Below are positions 1 to 9,085 of a stretch of 64,000 nucleotides of DNA, piece by piece; position 1 is the stretch's first letter, and each line of letters starts with the position of its first letter. A program made the position numbers and the translations under genes. Under the pieces are notes generated by a model. It searched no databases. It saw only the letters and a list, made by a program, of their open reading frames with translations, and was not told the DNA's origin. Location of the stretch: NCBI RefSeq assembly GCF_015767265.1, contig NZ_JADPIB010000001.1, forward strand, positions 124,001-188,000, given 5' to 3'. Source of the stretch: Aureivirga marina. Lineage in GTDB: Bacteria; Bacteroidota; Bacteroidia; Flavobacteriales; Flavobacteriaceae.

Positions 1-215
1 TTATTCGCAAGAATTCCTTCAAACTCATCTTCTTGAGAAACTGTATATTCTATATAAAGTTCTTTTATTCCAACTTCATCAAATTTCACTTTAATTTCCT
101 CTTCATTTTTTGGATTTTCAATGATCTTTAAAACATTTTTATTTTCGTCGTAAATTGTAAGTTCTCCCATAAATTTTGGTGGAGTTGCAAGTAAAAATGT
201 TATAAATAAAATCAT
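1..215 (-). CDS. Partial unknown exported protein or frame-shifted continuation
   Basis: An open frame from an ATG at 215 runs off the left edge (71 codons seen). It begins MILFITFLLATPPKF, a hydrophobic stretch, and continues as acidic, beta-strand-like sequence (for example GELTIYDENKNVLKI). It overlaps the end of the upstream lipoprotein gene by 77 bp in another frame. The composition looks genuinely coding, whereas the last ~15 residues of the upstream protein (TCNSTKIYGRTYNLRRK) look out of frame. Either this is a separate gene with a long overlap or one protein was split by a frameshift near 215. The function is unknown. Confidence 0.45.
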   Translation of the reverse strand, partial: MILFITFLLATPPKFMGELTIYDENKNVLKIIENPKNEEEIKVKFDEVGIKELYIEYTVSQEDEFEGILAN

Positions 216-702
216 TATTTAACTTTATTTTCTTTGTATTTATGTCAGCTTTTATGATTAATGAACCAAATCTCGAATCTAAATCTGCTACACCATCTTT
301 ATCATATTCAATTCCAAATAAAGTTGAAGGTAAATCTCCACATTTTTCACATTCATCCGTCATAAAATCATATCTAATTGTATCTTTTTCAGCATTAAAA
401 CGATATGTATTTCCATAATATTTTCCATTCTTTAAATTCCCTGTCATATAAAGGGAGTTATTTCTTTTATACCGTATTTCATATGCTACATTCAAAGTGT
501 CTTCTTTTGCTTTTAGCAATAAATAAAATGGAAATCCTTCTACATTTTTCATTTTTTCATATCCGTTCTCTGTCTTTTTCCAACCTGGAAATTTTTCTTT
601 ACAAGAAGTAACTATTAGTAAAGCAAATAGAAAATAATTTCTATGATTTAGAAATATTGCAACTATATTTTTAATCAACTTTTTTAGCGATTTCTTTTTC
701 AT
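139..702 (-). CDS. Small lipoprotein of unknown function
   Basis: 187 residues. A Lys-rich N-terminus and a hydrophobic segment (about 22-33) end in a lipobox LIVTSC with Cys34, so it is probably a Sec-exported, lipid-anchored periplasmic protein. The signal region is longer than usual, so translation might begin internally. I recognise no domain. Its ATG overlaps the stop of the upstream gene (ATGA at 699-702), so the two are probably translationally coupled. The C-terminus may be altered by a frameshift, because coding-like sequence continues in another frame from 215 leftward. Confidence 0.6.
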   Translation of the reverse strand: MKKKSLKKLIKNIVAIFLNHRNYFLFALLIVTSCKEKFPGWKKTENGYEKMKNVEGFPFYLLLKAKEDTLNVAYEIRYKRNNSLYMTGNLKNGKYYGNTYRFNAEKDTIRYDFMTDECEKCGDLPSTLFGIEYDKDGVADLDSRFGSLIIKADINTKKIKLNNDFIYNIFTCNSTKIYGRTYNLRRK

Positions 703-1433
703 TTATATAAATATTTAATTTTCATTTTTTTCGCAGACTCTAAACTTTCAATTTGTAAAGAATCAATTAAATCTTTTTCATTTAAAAAATATGTCAATTT
801 ATTTTCACCAGACATTTTTTTTCCACAACAAAATAGTAGATCCGATTTAAAAGTTATTAATTGCTTGTTTTGAGAATCAATTTTGTAAGAATCATTAGAA
901 GTTGAATTTCTAAAAACCCTAAACAAATTATTTAATTCTTTTGCATCTGTAATAATTATTACATCTTCTATTTTCGAAGTTTTTTCATCATATTTTATAT
1001 TTTCAACAGCAACTAATTCTCCAGCTGAATTGTATTTATATATAAATTCTCGATACGTAAATTTTGGTGAATGTTGTTTGAATAATTCTTTTAAAGGTTT
1101 TCCATTTTCATCATAAATAATTTCATTATAACTATTTGACATATTCCAAAATTTTGTAATCAATCCCTTTTCATTGATTAAATAAGAATTTTCTCCTGAA
1201 ATCTCAATTTCTTGCACTTGATTTTTCACTAAAACATCTTGTTTTCCAATCAATAATTTCATTCTATAAAAATCTGAAATATCATAGTCTTGCAACTTTT
1301 CAAAATAATTTTTCTCTCTTTCAATTTTTGAAATAAACTTGTTTTTTAATGGTTCTTCTTTTCCTATAATTTGACAGGAATTTAGCAATAAAGCAAAAAC
1401 CAAAGCATAAATTAGCAGACTTAACTTTCTCAT
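699..1433 (-). CDS. Lipoprotein with YD-repeat-like beta segment
   Basis: 244 residues with a classic lipoprotein signal: Arg/Lys at 2-3, hydrophobic stretch 5-17 and LLNSC with Cys20. Residues around 95-145 contain short Tyr/Asp/Gly strands (IIYDENGKPLKE, FIYKYNSAGELVAVENIKYDE) that resemble YD/RHS-type repeats of many Bacteroidetes exported proteins. No catalytic motif is visible. It is the first gene of a two- or three-gene minus-strand unit with the following small lipoprotein. The exported, anchored location is well supported; the function is unknown. Confidence 0.65.
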   Translation of the reverse strand: MRKLSLLIYALVFALLLNSCQIIGKEEPLKNKFISKIEREKNYFEKLQDYDISDFYRMKLLIGKQDVLVKNQVQEIEISGENSYLINEKGLITKFWNMSNSYNEIIYDENGKPLKELFKQHSPKFTYREFIYKYNSAGELVAVENIKYDEKTSKIEDVIIITDAKELNNLFRVFRNSTSNDSYKIDSQNKQLITFKSDLLFCCGKKMSGENKLTYFLNEKDLIDSLQIESLESAKKMKIKYLYK

Positions 1434-1486
1434 TTTTTTTATTTTACATATAACTAATATAAAATAAAAACGTAAAACTCTATTTG

Positions 1487-2539
1487 TTAAGTATGTTGAA
1501 ATTCATGTTCAATTAACCACTTTTTTCTCTCAATTCCTCCTGCATATCCAGTCATTTCCCCATTTTTACCAATCATACGATGACATGGAATTATAATTGC
1601 AATTCTATTAAATCCATTTGCAGAAGCTACTGCTCTAACTGCTTTAGGATTTTTAATTTTCTCCGCTAATTCTTGATAAGATATCGTCGTTCCAAAAGGA
1701 ATTTCTTTCAAATTACACCAAACTTTTCTTTGAAATTCTGTTCCAAAAACTTCTATTGAAACATGAAATTCTTTTCTAATTCCTTCAAAATATTCTTTTA
1801 TCTCTTTTTTTGCTTGTTTAATATGTTGATTCTCTCCAAAAATTATAGTTGCATTTAATATTTTTTGTAAATCTTTAAATTCTGTTTCTAACATTCTTCG
1901 ATCTACAAATTCCAATAAACAAATTCCTTTTTCTGTTGCACAAACAAACATTGGTCCTAATGGAGTTGTAAATCTATTTATCAATAAAACATTTTTATGT
2001 TCAATCTGTTTTGGCGATCTTCCAATTATTTTTTTAAATGTATATCCAAATCCACTTAAAGATTCATATCCTGAATCATAAGCAATCGAAGTTGCTTTTT
2101 CTCCTTGTTTTAATTCCTGATAAGCATTATTAATTCTATACATTCGTTGATATGCTTGAAAAGTCATTCCATAATTTTTCTGAAACCATCTTCTAACATT
2201 TTCTGGACTAATTTCTTCTTGACGGAGTTGAAAATCTGTTATTTTCCTTTTTGGATTTTCTTTAATCAATAAAATTGCTTGCTCTACTTCTTTTGGTGCT
2301 TTATTCGCATTTTGAGTTGGTTTGCAAACTTTACAAGGTCTAAATCCATTTTGTAAAGCTTCTTTGAAAGTAGAATAAAAAACTACATTCTCTTTTTTCG
2401 GTTTTCTTGCTCTACAAGTTGCAATACAAAAAATAGATGTCGTTTTTACACCAACATAGAAAATACCAACAAAACTCTGTTCTTTTTTCAACAGAGCTTG
2501 GTAATATTTTTGAATAAGTTTTTCATCTGTAATTTGCAT
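1487..2539 (-). CDS. ada: Bifunctional Ada: methylphosphotriester sensor and O6-alkylguanine-DNA methyltransferase
   Basis: 350 residues, close to E. coli Ada (354). The N-terminal zinc/methyl-acceptor domain has Cys38, Cys42, Cys69 and Cys72 (FCIATCRARKPKKENVVFY, FRPCKVC), the same numbering as E. coli. An AraC-type helix-turn-helix follows (about 80-180, with AYDSGYESLSGFGYTFKK). The C-terminal methyltransferase has the acceptor motif PCHR with Cys319. The protein removes alkyl groups from DNA irreversibly, and the Cys38-methylated form is expected to activate adaptive-response genes. Its ATG follows directly on the stop of the upstream PEP-mutase-family gene, so they form one operon. Confidence 0.95.
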   Translation of the reverse strand: MQITDEKLIQKYYQALLKKEQSFVGIFYVGVKTTSIFCIATCRARKPKKENVVFYSTFKEALQNGFRPCKVCKPTQNANKAPKEVEQAILLIKENPKRKITDFQLRQEEISPENVRRWFQKNYGMTFQAYQRMYRINNAYQELKQGEKATSIAYDSGYESLSGFGYTFKKIIGRSPKQIEHKNVLLINRFTTPLGPMFVCATEKGICLLEFVDRRMLETEFKDLQKILNATIIFGENQHIKQAKKEIKEYFEGIRKEFHVSIEVFGTEFQRKVWCNLKEIPFGTTISYQELAEKIKNPKAVRAVASANGFNRIAIIIPCHRMIGKNGEMTGYAGGIERKKWLIEHEFQHT

Positions 2540-3295
2540 CTAAAAAATAGATTTAAATGATTTTTGATTTATTATTTCTTTAGAAGTTTTAAAAAAATGA
2601 TGGTACATTTTATCAAAAATAAAATTCCCCATACTTATTCTTTTCACTCCTAATTCTTTAAGTATTTCGAAGTCAGGAAGACTTGGCATACACATTACAT
2701 TAATAGGTAATTCTGTAAAATCAACAATTTCTTTTATATCTTCTTCCTTTTCTAAACATGGAATAAAAATTCCATCAGCACCTACATTTTGATATAGTTC
2801 AATTCTTTCTTTTGTTTCCTGAATAATATCTTCCTTTAATAACATAAATGTATCAATTCTCACATTCAGAAAAATTTTCATATTTTCTTCCTGTAATCCT
2901 TTCTTAATTTCCTTTAAAATTACAGCAAATACATCTTTATCAACCAACTTTCTATCAGTTGTTACAAGACTATCCTCAATATTTATTCCAACAACACCTA
3001 GCTCATATAGTTTTCTAATGTTTGTAATAATCTCTTTAGGTTTTCTACTAAAACCTGCTTCTAAATCTACTGTCAAAGGTAAATTTGTGCTAGAAATAAT
3101 TCTTTCAACAAAATATTCTAATTCAGAAAAACTCATATTTTCTCCATCTTTATATCCTAAAAGAGATGCAATTGCTGAACTTGAAGTTCCTATTGCTTGA
3201 AAATTTAATCTTTCTGCAACTTTAACACTTGGAACATCCCAAACATTCCCAATAATCAATGGTTTATTTTGATAATGTAAATCTTTAAAATTCAT
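2540..3295 (-). CDS. Isocitrate lyase/PEP mutase family protein
   Basis: 251 residues forming a TIM-barrel of the PEP mutase/isocitrate lyase superfamily. Recognisable are the N-terminal GNVWDVPSVKVAE segment, the AIGTSSSAIASLLGY strand, the Mg-binding VDLEAGF (Asp77, Glu79) and GINIEDS (about 104-109). The KKCGH-type catalytic loop of true isocitrate and methylisocitrate lyases is absent, so the reaction (C-C or P-C lyase/mutase, or oxaloacetate-like hydrolase) cannot be assigned. It abuts ada with no spacer; the pairing suggests co-expression but not a proven joint function. Confidence 0.8.
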   Translation of the reverse strand: MNFKDLHYQNKPLIIGNVWDVPSVKVAERLNFQAIGTSSSAIASLLGYKDGENMSFSELEYFVERIISSTNLPLTVDLEAGFSRKPKEIITNIRKLYELGVVGINIEDSLVTTDRKLVDKDVFAVILKEIKKGLQEENMKIFLNVRIDTFMLLKEDIIQETKERIELYQNVGADGIFIPCLEKEEDIKEIVDFTELPINVMCMPSLPDFEILKELGVKRISMGNFIFDKMYHHFFKTSKEIINQKSFKSIF

Positions 3296-3627
3296 CTTTT
3301 ATTCTTTTTTTACAAAGAACTTTCAATCCATTTTAGTCTGCAACCGAAAAATTGACAAGTATTTTTTTCCCTTAAAAATTTTCTCTAAAAAATTAATTTA
3401 TTAAAGTCAAAAACACAATAACATTTAACGAAATCCTACATAAACTTCTCTTTTCTTTAATGAAAAATCATGGAAGGTTAAAAATTAAATAAACAAAGAA
3501 AAAACACCCTCTAAATTGATAATCCCATAATGAATTTTGTTAAAAAATGTTAATATAAACAATCCTCATTAACAAGTTTCAAATTAAACTTTACATTTGT
3601 TTGCGAAGCGATTAATTAAAAAACTAA
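3296..3627. other. Divergent intergenic region
   Basis: 332 AT-rich bases between the minus-strand PEP-mutase/ada unit and the plus-strand deacetylase operon. It must carry both promoters. Only the plus-strand -7 box at 3593-3600 is clear. I see no RNA gene, repeat or small ORF. Confidence 0.6.
3593..3600 (+). promoter_or_regulatory. Promoter -7 box for the deacetylase operon
   Basis: TACATTTG matches the Bacteroidetes -7 consensus TAnnTTTG, 28 bp before the deacetylase start. The -33 TTG is not clear. Confidence 0.5.
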
Positions 3628-6123
3628 ATGAGGAAAAAACTATTATTTATATGCATTGCTGTTTTCAGCTTGCATGTTGTAGCACAGGCTCCTAAAAAGG
3701 AAACCTCGGGAACCATTCATGCTGCCATAAAAAAATTGAATTTTTTAGGCTCTGCATTATATATTGCTGCACACCCCGATGATGAAAATACACGTTTGAT
3801 TACTTATTTGTCAAATGATATAAAGGCAAATACAGCATATCTTTCTCTAACAAGAGGAGATGGTGGACAAAACCTAATCGGAACGGAAATTCGTGAAGAA
3901 TTAGGAATCATTCGTACGCAAGAGCTTTTAGCAGCTCGTAGAACAGATGGAGGAAAACAGTTTTTCTCTCGTGCAAACGATTTTGGTTATTCTAAACATC
4001 CAAATGAAACATTTAAAATTTGGAATAAAGACGATGTTCTTTCTGATGTTGTTTGGGTAATTCGTAATTTCCAACCTGATGTAATCATCAATCGATTTGA
4101 TTACAGAACTCCAGGAACAACACACGGACATCACACAGGTTCGGCAATTCTTTCTTTTGAAGCTTTCGATTTGGCTGGACAAGATGATGAATATGCTGAT
4201 CAACTTTCTTTTGTAGATCCATGGCAACCTAACCGATTATTTTTTAATACTTCTTGGTGGTTTTATGGAAGTCAAGAAAAATTTGAAAAAGCAGATAAAA
4301 CAAATCTTTATAGTTTAGATATTGGAACTTACTATCCTTTAGTTGGTAAATCAAATAATGAAATTGCTTCTGAATCAAGAAGTATGCACAAATCACAAGG
4401 TTTCGGAAGTATCGGAACTCGTGGTTCTTCTACAGAATATTTAGAATGGCTAAAAGGAGATAAACCTGTTTCTAAAGAAGATATATTTTCTGGAATTAAC
4501 ACAACTTGGTCTCGACTTGAAAACGGGGAACCAATTGGAAAATTAATCACAGAAATAGATCAAGAATTTAATCCAACTGCACCACAAGAAAGTTTACCTA
4601 AACTTTTAAAAGCAAGAAAGAAAATTTTAAAATTGAAAGATTCGCATTGGAAAAGTGTGAAACTTGAAGAAATTGAAGAGATTATTTACCATTGTACTGG
4701 TTTATATTTAGAAGTTATTGCAGATGAACATTATGCTTCTCCTTCTTCTGAAATTAAATTAGACATTGAAGCAATTAATAGACTTGGAAACGATGTAATC
4801 TTACACCAAATTCATTTAGAAGGTGTGGATAAAAAATTAGTTTTAAACAAAAAACTAGAGAAAAATGTTCGTTTTCGTGAATTTGAAGATATAATGCTTC
4901 CTGCAAATTTAAGCACAACAAATGCTTATTGGTTAAATAATCCTGGAACAATGGGAATGTATCATGTGGATGAGCAACAATTAATTAGCTTACCAGAAAC
5001 ACCACGATTTTTAAAAGCTCGTTTTGAGATGGAAATTGATGGACAAAATTTTACATTCTTTAAAAATATTGTTTACAAAGAAAGAGATCCTGTAAAAGGA
5101 GAAGTTTATAAACCTTTTGATGTGACAACTCCAGTTTTTGTAGATGTTGTTGAAAATGTTTACATCTTTGCAGACGATGCTTCTAAAAAAGTTGCTGTTA
5201 AAGTAAGAGCAGGTAAAGATAATTTAAAAGGAAAAGTAGAAATTGAATTACCCAAATCATGGAAAGTTTCTCCAAAAGATTTCGATTTCTCTTTTAAAAA
5301 TAAAAATGAAGAAAGAGTATTTACTTTTGAAGTTACACCTCCAAATAAACAAAGCGAAGTTACCTTCTCTCCTATTGTAACTTTAGGTAAAAAAGAATAT
5401 TCAGATGTTTTATCAGAAATCACTTATGATCATATTCCTCATCAAATGGTAATGATGAAAGAAAAAGCAAAAGTGGTTCGTTTAGACATTAAGAAAAAAG
5501 GAGATAACATCGGTTATATCATGGGAGCTGGAGATTTAATTCCTGAAAGCTTAGAACAAATTGGGTATACTGTTCATACTATTGATATTCGAAATGTGAC
5601 AGAAAAAGAATTAGCAAAATTAGATGCTATTATTATCGGAATTAGAGCTTTTAACACAGAAGAGGATTTAGGTATTTACCAATACAAACTTTTTGATTAT
5701 ATTAAGAATGGCGGAACAGTGATCGCCCAATACAATACAAACAGAGGTTTGAAAGTGAAGAATATCGCGCCTTTTGCCCTTAATTTATCAAGGGATCGTG
5801 TTACAGATGAAAATGCAAAAGTTAAATTTATCAATCCTAAACACCAAATTCTAAACTATCCAAACAAGATTACTAAGAAAGATTTTGAAGGTTGGGTACA
5901 AGAAAGAGGTTTGTATTTTGCAAATAAATGGGACAAAGAATTTGAACCAATTTTAAGTTCTCATGATGAAGGAGAATCTGCAAAAGAAGGAGGTTTACTT
6001 GTTGCAAAATATGGCGAAGGTTACTTTATTTATACTGGTTATTCTTGGTTTAGAGAATTGCCTGCTGGAGTTCCTGGAGCCTACAGAATTTTCGCTAATT
6101 TAATTTCGATTGGAAAAAAATAA
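3628..6123 (+). CDS. Exported PIG-L (LmbE-like) family deacetylase, large form
   Basis: 831 residues with a Sec signal peptide (residues 1-20, ending VVAQA). The N-terminal PIG-L/GlcNAc deacetylase fold carries the zinc motif AAHPDDE (His49, Asp51, Asp52) and the second zinc His cluster THGHHTGSA (His166, 168, 169). Residues about 400-600 are beta-sandwich (NEW3-like), and the C-terminal ~200 residues look like a ThuA/GATase-like domain (IIGIRAFNTEEDLGIYQYKLFDYIKNGGTVI). It probably removes N-acyl groups from an amino sugar in the periplasm. A small membrane protein and a sodium symporter follow, suggesting a sugar-derivative uptake operon. The substrate is inferred only. Confidence 0.88.
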   Translation: MRKKLLFICIAVFSLHVVAQAPKKETSGTIHAAIKKLNFLGSALYIAAHPDDENTRLITYLSNDIKANTAYLSLTRGDGGQNLIGTEIREELGIIRTQELLAARRTDGGKQFFSRANDFGYSKHPNETFKIWNKDDVLSDVVWVIRNFQPDVIINRFDYRTPGTTHGHHTGSAILSFEAFDLAGQDDEYADQLSFVDPWQPNRLFFNTSWWFYGSQEKFEKADKTNLYSLDIGTYYPLVGKSNNEIASESRSMHKSQGFGSIGTRGSSTEYLEWLKGDKPVSKEDIFSGINTTWSRLENGEPIGKLITEIDQEFNPTAPQESLPKLLKARKKILKLKDSHWKSVKLEEIEEIIYHCTGLYLEVIADEHYASPSSEIKLDIEAINRLGNDVILHQIHLEGVDKKLVLNKKLEKNVRFREFEDIMLPANLSTTNAYWLNNPGTMGMYHVDEQQLISLPETPRFLKARFEMEIDGQNFTFFKNIVYKERDPVKGEVYKPFDVTTPVFVDVVENVYIFADDASKKVAVKVRAGKDNLKGKVEIELPKSWKVSPKDFDFSFKNKNEERVFTFEVTPPNKQSEVTFSPIVTLGKKEYSDVLSEITYDHIPHQMVMMKEKAKVVRLDIKKKGDNIGYIMGAGDLIPESLEQIGYTVHTIDIRNVTEKELAKLDAIIIGIRAFNTEEDLGIYQYKLFDYIKNGGTVIAQYNTNRGLKVKNIAPFALNLSRDRVTDENAKVKFINPKHQILNYPNKITKKDFEGWVQERGLYFANKWDKEFEPILSSHDEGESAKEGGLLVAKYGEGYFIYTGYSWFRELPAGVPGAYRIFANLISIGKK

Positions 6124-6129
6124 TCAACT

Positions 6130-6252
6130 ATGGGAGAATCTGAGGACAAACCACCATTTTTTAAATCTTGGAAACACGTATATTTATTCGTGCTTTTATT
6201 CCAAGTGCTATTAATCATATTATTCACTATCATTACTGAAGCTTATAAATAA
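6130..6252 (+). CDS. 40-residue single-span membrane protein
   Basis: A short ORF, MGESEDKPPFFKSWK followed by one hydrophobic span (about 18-36, VYLFVLLFQVLLIILFTII) and a short tail. It starts 6 bases after the deacetylase stop, and its TAA (6250-6252) is followed immediately by the symporter ATG (6253). The tight spacing, clean frame and single transmembrane span argue that it is real. By position it could be an accessory subunit of the symporter, comparable in idea to the DUF4212 small subunit of some solute symporters, although no homology to that family can be claimed. Confidence 0.7.
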   Translation: MGESEDKPPFFKSWKHVYLFVLLFQVLLIILFTIITEAYK

Positions 6253-7992
6253 ATGCATTTATTAGACTGGATTGTACTGGGCGCAATACTGGCGCTCATC
6301 GTCGGGTATGGAATTTTCAAAACCCGAAATATCAACACGACCGAATCTTATTTAAAAGGAACTCAAACAATGCCTTGGTGGGCAATCGGACTTTCTGTAA
6401 TGGCAACTCAAGCCAGTGCAATTACGTTCCTTTCAACACCTGGACAAGCATATGACGATGGAATGCGTTTCGCACAATTCTATTTCGGATTGCCTATCGC
6501 AATGATTCTACTTTGTGTCTTTGTAATTCCTTTTTATTATAAATTAAACGTTTATACCGCCTATGAATTCTTGGAAAAACGTTTCGATTTAAAAACAAGA
6601 ACTATCACCGCAATTTTCTTCTTAGTACAAAGAGGACTTTCTGCTGGATTAACCATTTTTGCTCCTGCAATTATTCTATCTTCTATCATTGGATGGAATT
6701 TAAATATTACCAACCTTCTTATTGGATTTTTAGTAATAGTCTACACAGTTTCTGGAGGAACAGCAGCCGTAAGTCAAACACAAAAACAACAAATGTTTGT
6801 GATTCTTACAGGAATGTTTATCGCATTTTTAATCTTAGTACAAAAACTTCCTGAAGAAGTTGGCGTTTCTAATGCTGTTGACATTGCAGGTTATATGGGA
6901 AAAATGAATATTGTAGATTTTAATTTTGATTTATCAAGTAAATACAATATTTGGAGTGCTTTACTTGGAGGAACTTTCTTATTCCTTTCTTATTTTGGAA
7001 CAGATCAATCACAAGTTCAACGTTATTTATCTGGAAAAAACTTAGCAGAAACAAAACTTGGTTTACTTTTCAATGGAATCTTTAAAGTTCCTATGCAAGT
7101 TGGAATTCTTTTTATTGGAATCATGGTTTTTGTTTTCTTCCAATTCCACAAAGCGCCATTACATTTTAACCAAGCAAACGTAAACACTATTAAACAATCA
7201 GAATATGCACCTCAATATGCAAATCTGGAAAGTGAATACGAAAAAGTAAACAACGAAAAAAGAGGAGCTATTTATAAAGTAATTGCAAACGATAAGGAAA
7301 ATAAACCGAACGAAGCAGCAATTGCAAACATGAATGCTTTGGAAGCTAAAGAGCGTAATTTACGTAATGAAGCAAAACAAATTATAGAAAACTATTCGGA
7401 TGAAAATAACTTAAAATTAGAAACAAAAGATGCAGATTATGTATTTATTACTTTTGTGATGAATTACCTTCCAACTGGATTAATTGGATTATTACTAGCC
7501 GTAATTTTCTCTGCTGCAATGTCTTCTACTGCATCCGAATTAAACGCACTTTCTACAACTACTGTAATTGATATTTACAAACGATCTTTTGTAAAAAATG
7601 CAAGTGATAAACACTATCTAAGAATGTCAAAATTCTTTACACTTCTTTGGGGTGTCATGGCACTTTTCTTCGCCACCTTTATTTCGCTTTTTGCAAACTT
7701 AATCGAAGCTGTAAACATTATTGGTTCTCTTTTCTACGGAACAGTTCTAGGAGTTTTTGCTGTAGCATTTTTCTTTAAATATATCAGAGGAAATGCCGTA
7801 TTCTTAGCTGCTGTAGTTGGAGAAATCATCGTAGTAACCTTATTTATTTTAGATTTAACAGAAGTTATTAGTTTAGCTTACTTATGGTTAAATCTTATTG
7901 GTTGTGCAATCGTGATTTTCTTAGCAATGATTTTCCAAGCAATACGACCAAGTAAAAACGAACCAGAAGTAAAACTGAGTTTGGATGAATAA
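6253..7992 (+). CDS. Sodium:solute symporter (SSS family)
   Basis: 579 residues with about 13-14 transmembrane segments of the SSS (SGLT/PutP) family. It has the typical early segment TTESYLKGTQTMPWWAIGLSVMATQASAITFLSTPGQAY and the mid-protein FGTDQSQVQRYLS. A charged cytoplasmic or periplasmic loop of about 80 residues (roughly 300-385) interrupts the membrane part, and a helix with AMSSTASELNALSTTT follows. It lies in one operon with an exported deacetylase, so an amino-sugar or other deacetylation product is the plausible cargo. A strong terminator follows. Confidence 0.9.
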   Translation: MHLLDWIVLGAILALIVGYGIFKTRNINTTESYLKGTQTMPWWAIGLSVMATQASAITFLSTPGQAYDDGMRFAQFYFGLPIAMILLCVFVIPFYYKLNVYTAYEFLEKRFDLKTRTITAIFFLVQRGLSAGLTIFAPAIILSSIIGWNLNITNLLIGFLVIVYTVSGGTAAVSQTQKQQMFVILTGMFIAFLILVQKLPEEVGVSNAVDIAGYMGKMNIVDFNFDLSSKYNIWSALLGGTFLFLSYFGTDQSQVQRYLSGKNLAETKLGLLFNGIFKVPMQVGILFIGIMVFVFFQFHKAPLHFNQANVNTIKQSEYAPQYANLESEYEKVNNEKRGAIYKVIANDKENKPNEAAIANMNALEAKERNLRNEAKQIIENYSDENNLKLETKDADYVFITFVMNYLPTGLIGLLLAVIFSAAMSSTASELNALSTTTVIDIYKRSFVKNASDKHYLRMSKFFTLLWGVMALFFATFISLFANLIEAVNIIGSLFYGTVLGVFAVAFFFKYIRGNAVFLAAVVGEIIVVTLFILDLTEVISLAYLWLNLIGCAIVIFLAMIFQAIRPSKNEPEVKLSLDE

Positions 7993-8011
7993 ATAAATTT
8001 AATTAGTGATG

Positions 8012-8040
8012 AAAAACCTCCTTATTGGGAGGTTTTTTTT
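8012..8040. terminator. Bidirectional terminator
   Basis: A stem of AACCTCC paired with GGAGGTT is flanked by A and T runs. It sits between the convergent symporter and the 343-residue protein gene, whose stop codon lies within it. Confidence 0.85.
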
Positions 8041-9070
8041 ATACTTCAATTTTACTTTCTTTATATTCTTCAAATTGTTTCAAAAGTTCGATTAATATAG
8101 GAGTTTCAATATAAACTAATTTCATATATTCAATTATATTACCATTATCTTCTTCAATTTCTTCATGTTTTGTATCAATAGAATCAGTTAGAATCACAGT
8201 TTTAGATTTTAATTTTTGTAAAAATTGATAATATAAATCATTTACTTGTGCTTTCCCTTCTTCTTCAAGTAGATATTCAAAATAATCAATTTTATGAATA
8301 ATTTTCTCTTTTTTATTTAATAATAACTTATTATAATATTTTTCATTTTCATTAAAGGGAAAACTTGTTTTAAAATTTTCTATAGATGTATAATATTTTT
8401 TGATGAACTCTCTTCTATTGTATTTGTTTAATAAAGATATTTTATATAAGTTTAAATATCTATTTTTATCTTCAAAATTTCTAATTTGCTCTAACAATTC
8501 TTTATTTTTAGATTTTAATTTATTTATCTCATCAATCTCATTTTTAATTTCTCTTCCTCGAATTAATTCTTTTTCAATTTCATTTTTATTTTGAATTTCC
8601 TTTAATTCGTTTTTTAGTTTTTCTTGTAAAGTTTCACTATTGTTTTTATTAATTTTTTGATTAGAATTATTTGATACTTTATTGGCTAAAGCAACTAAGT
8701 GTGGCAAACCAAAATTATAAATGGCAACGATTAATATTAAATATCCTAAACTCCAATAATCAAAAGAATAATAATTTTCAATACTATTGAGTTTAATATT
8801 TATTTTATCATCCGAAAAGAAAAGATAAATAAAAGCTTTCCAATTCAAAAAAATAAAAGCAATTATAAAATTAGAAATTAAAGGGTTTCTCGCTCTTCTC
8901 TTTATTATATCCAAAAAAAGTTCTGAAATTTCTTTTCCAAAGCTTCTTGTATTTTTAGATGAATCAGAAACTTTCTCCTTCATTTTCTCAAGTGGCTCTG
9001 TAACTAATTTTGAAGTATTATTTTTTACTTTTTTATCCTGTTCTTTTTCTAAAGTTGGTTCAATTTCCAT
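8039..9070 (-). CDS. Membrane protein with central coiled coil, unknown function
   Basis: 343 residues. A charged N-terminal ~60 residues precede two predicted spans (about 66-84 and 107-124). A Lys/Glu/Asn-rich coiled coil follows (about 147-203) and then a largely helical C-terminal domain. The segment RRARNPLISNFIIAFIFLNWK just before and within the first span looks like a conserved signature, but I cannot name the family. The base composition is even lower in GC than the neighbours. It is a single-gene unit ending at a shared bidirectional terminator. The function is unknown; a membrane-anchored sensor or scaffold is only a guess. Confidence 0.6.
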   Translation of the reverse strand: MEIEPTLEKEQDKKVKNNTSKLVTEPLEKMKEKVSDSSKNTRSFGKEISELFLDIIKRRARNPLISNFIIAFIFLNWKAFIYLFFSDDKINIKLNSIENYYSFDYWSLGYLILIVAIYNFGLPHLVALANKVSNNSNQKINKNNSETLQEKLKNELKEIQNKNEIEKELIRGREIKNEIDEINKLKSKNKELLEQIRNFEDKNRYLNLYKISLLNKYNRREFIKKYYTSIENFKTSFPFNENEKYYNKLLLNKKEKIIHKIDYFEYLLEEEGKAQVNDLYYQFLQKLKSKTVILTDSIDTKHEEIEEDNGNIIEYMKLVYIETPILIELLKQFEEYKESKIEV

Positions 9071-9085
9071 AATCCAATCACAATT

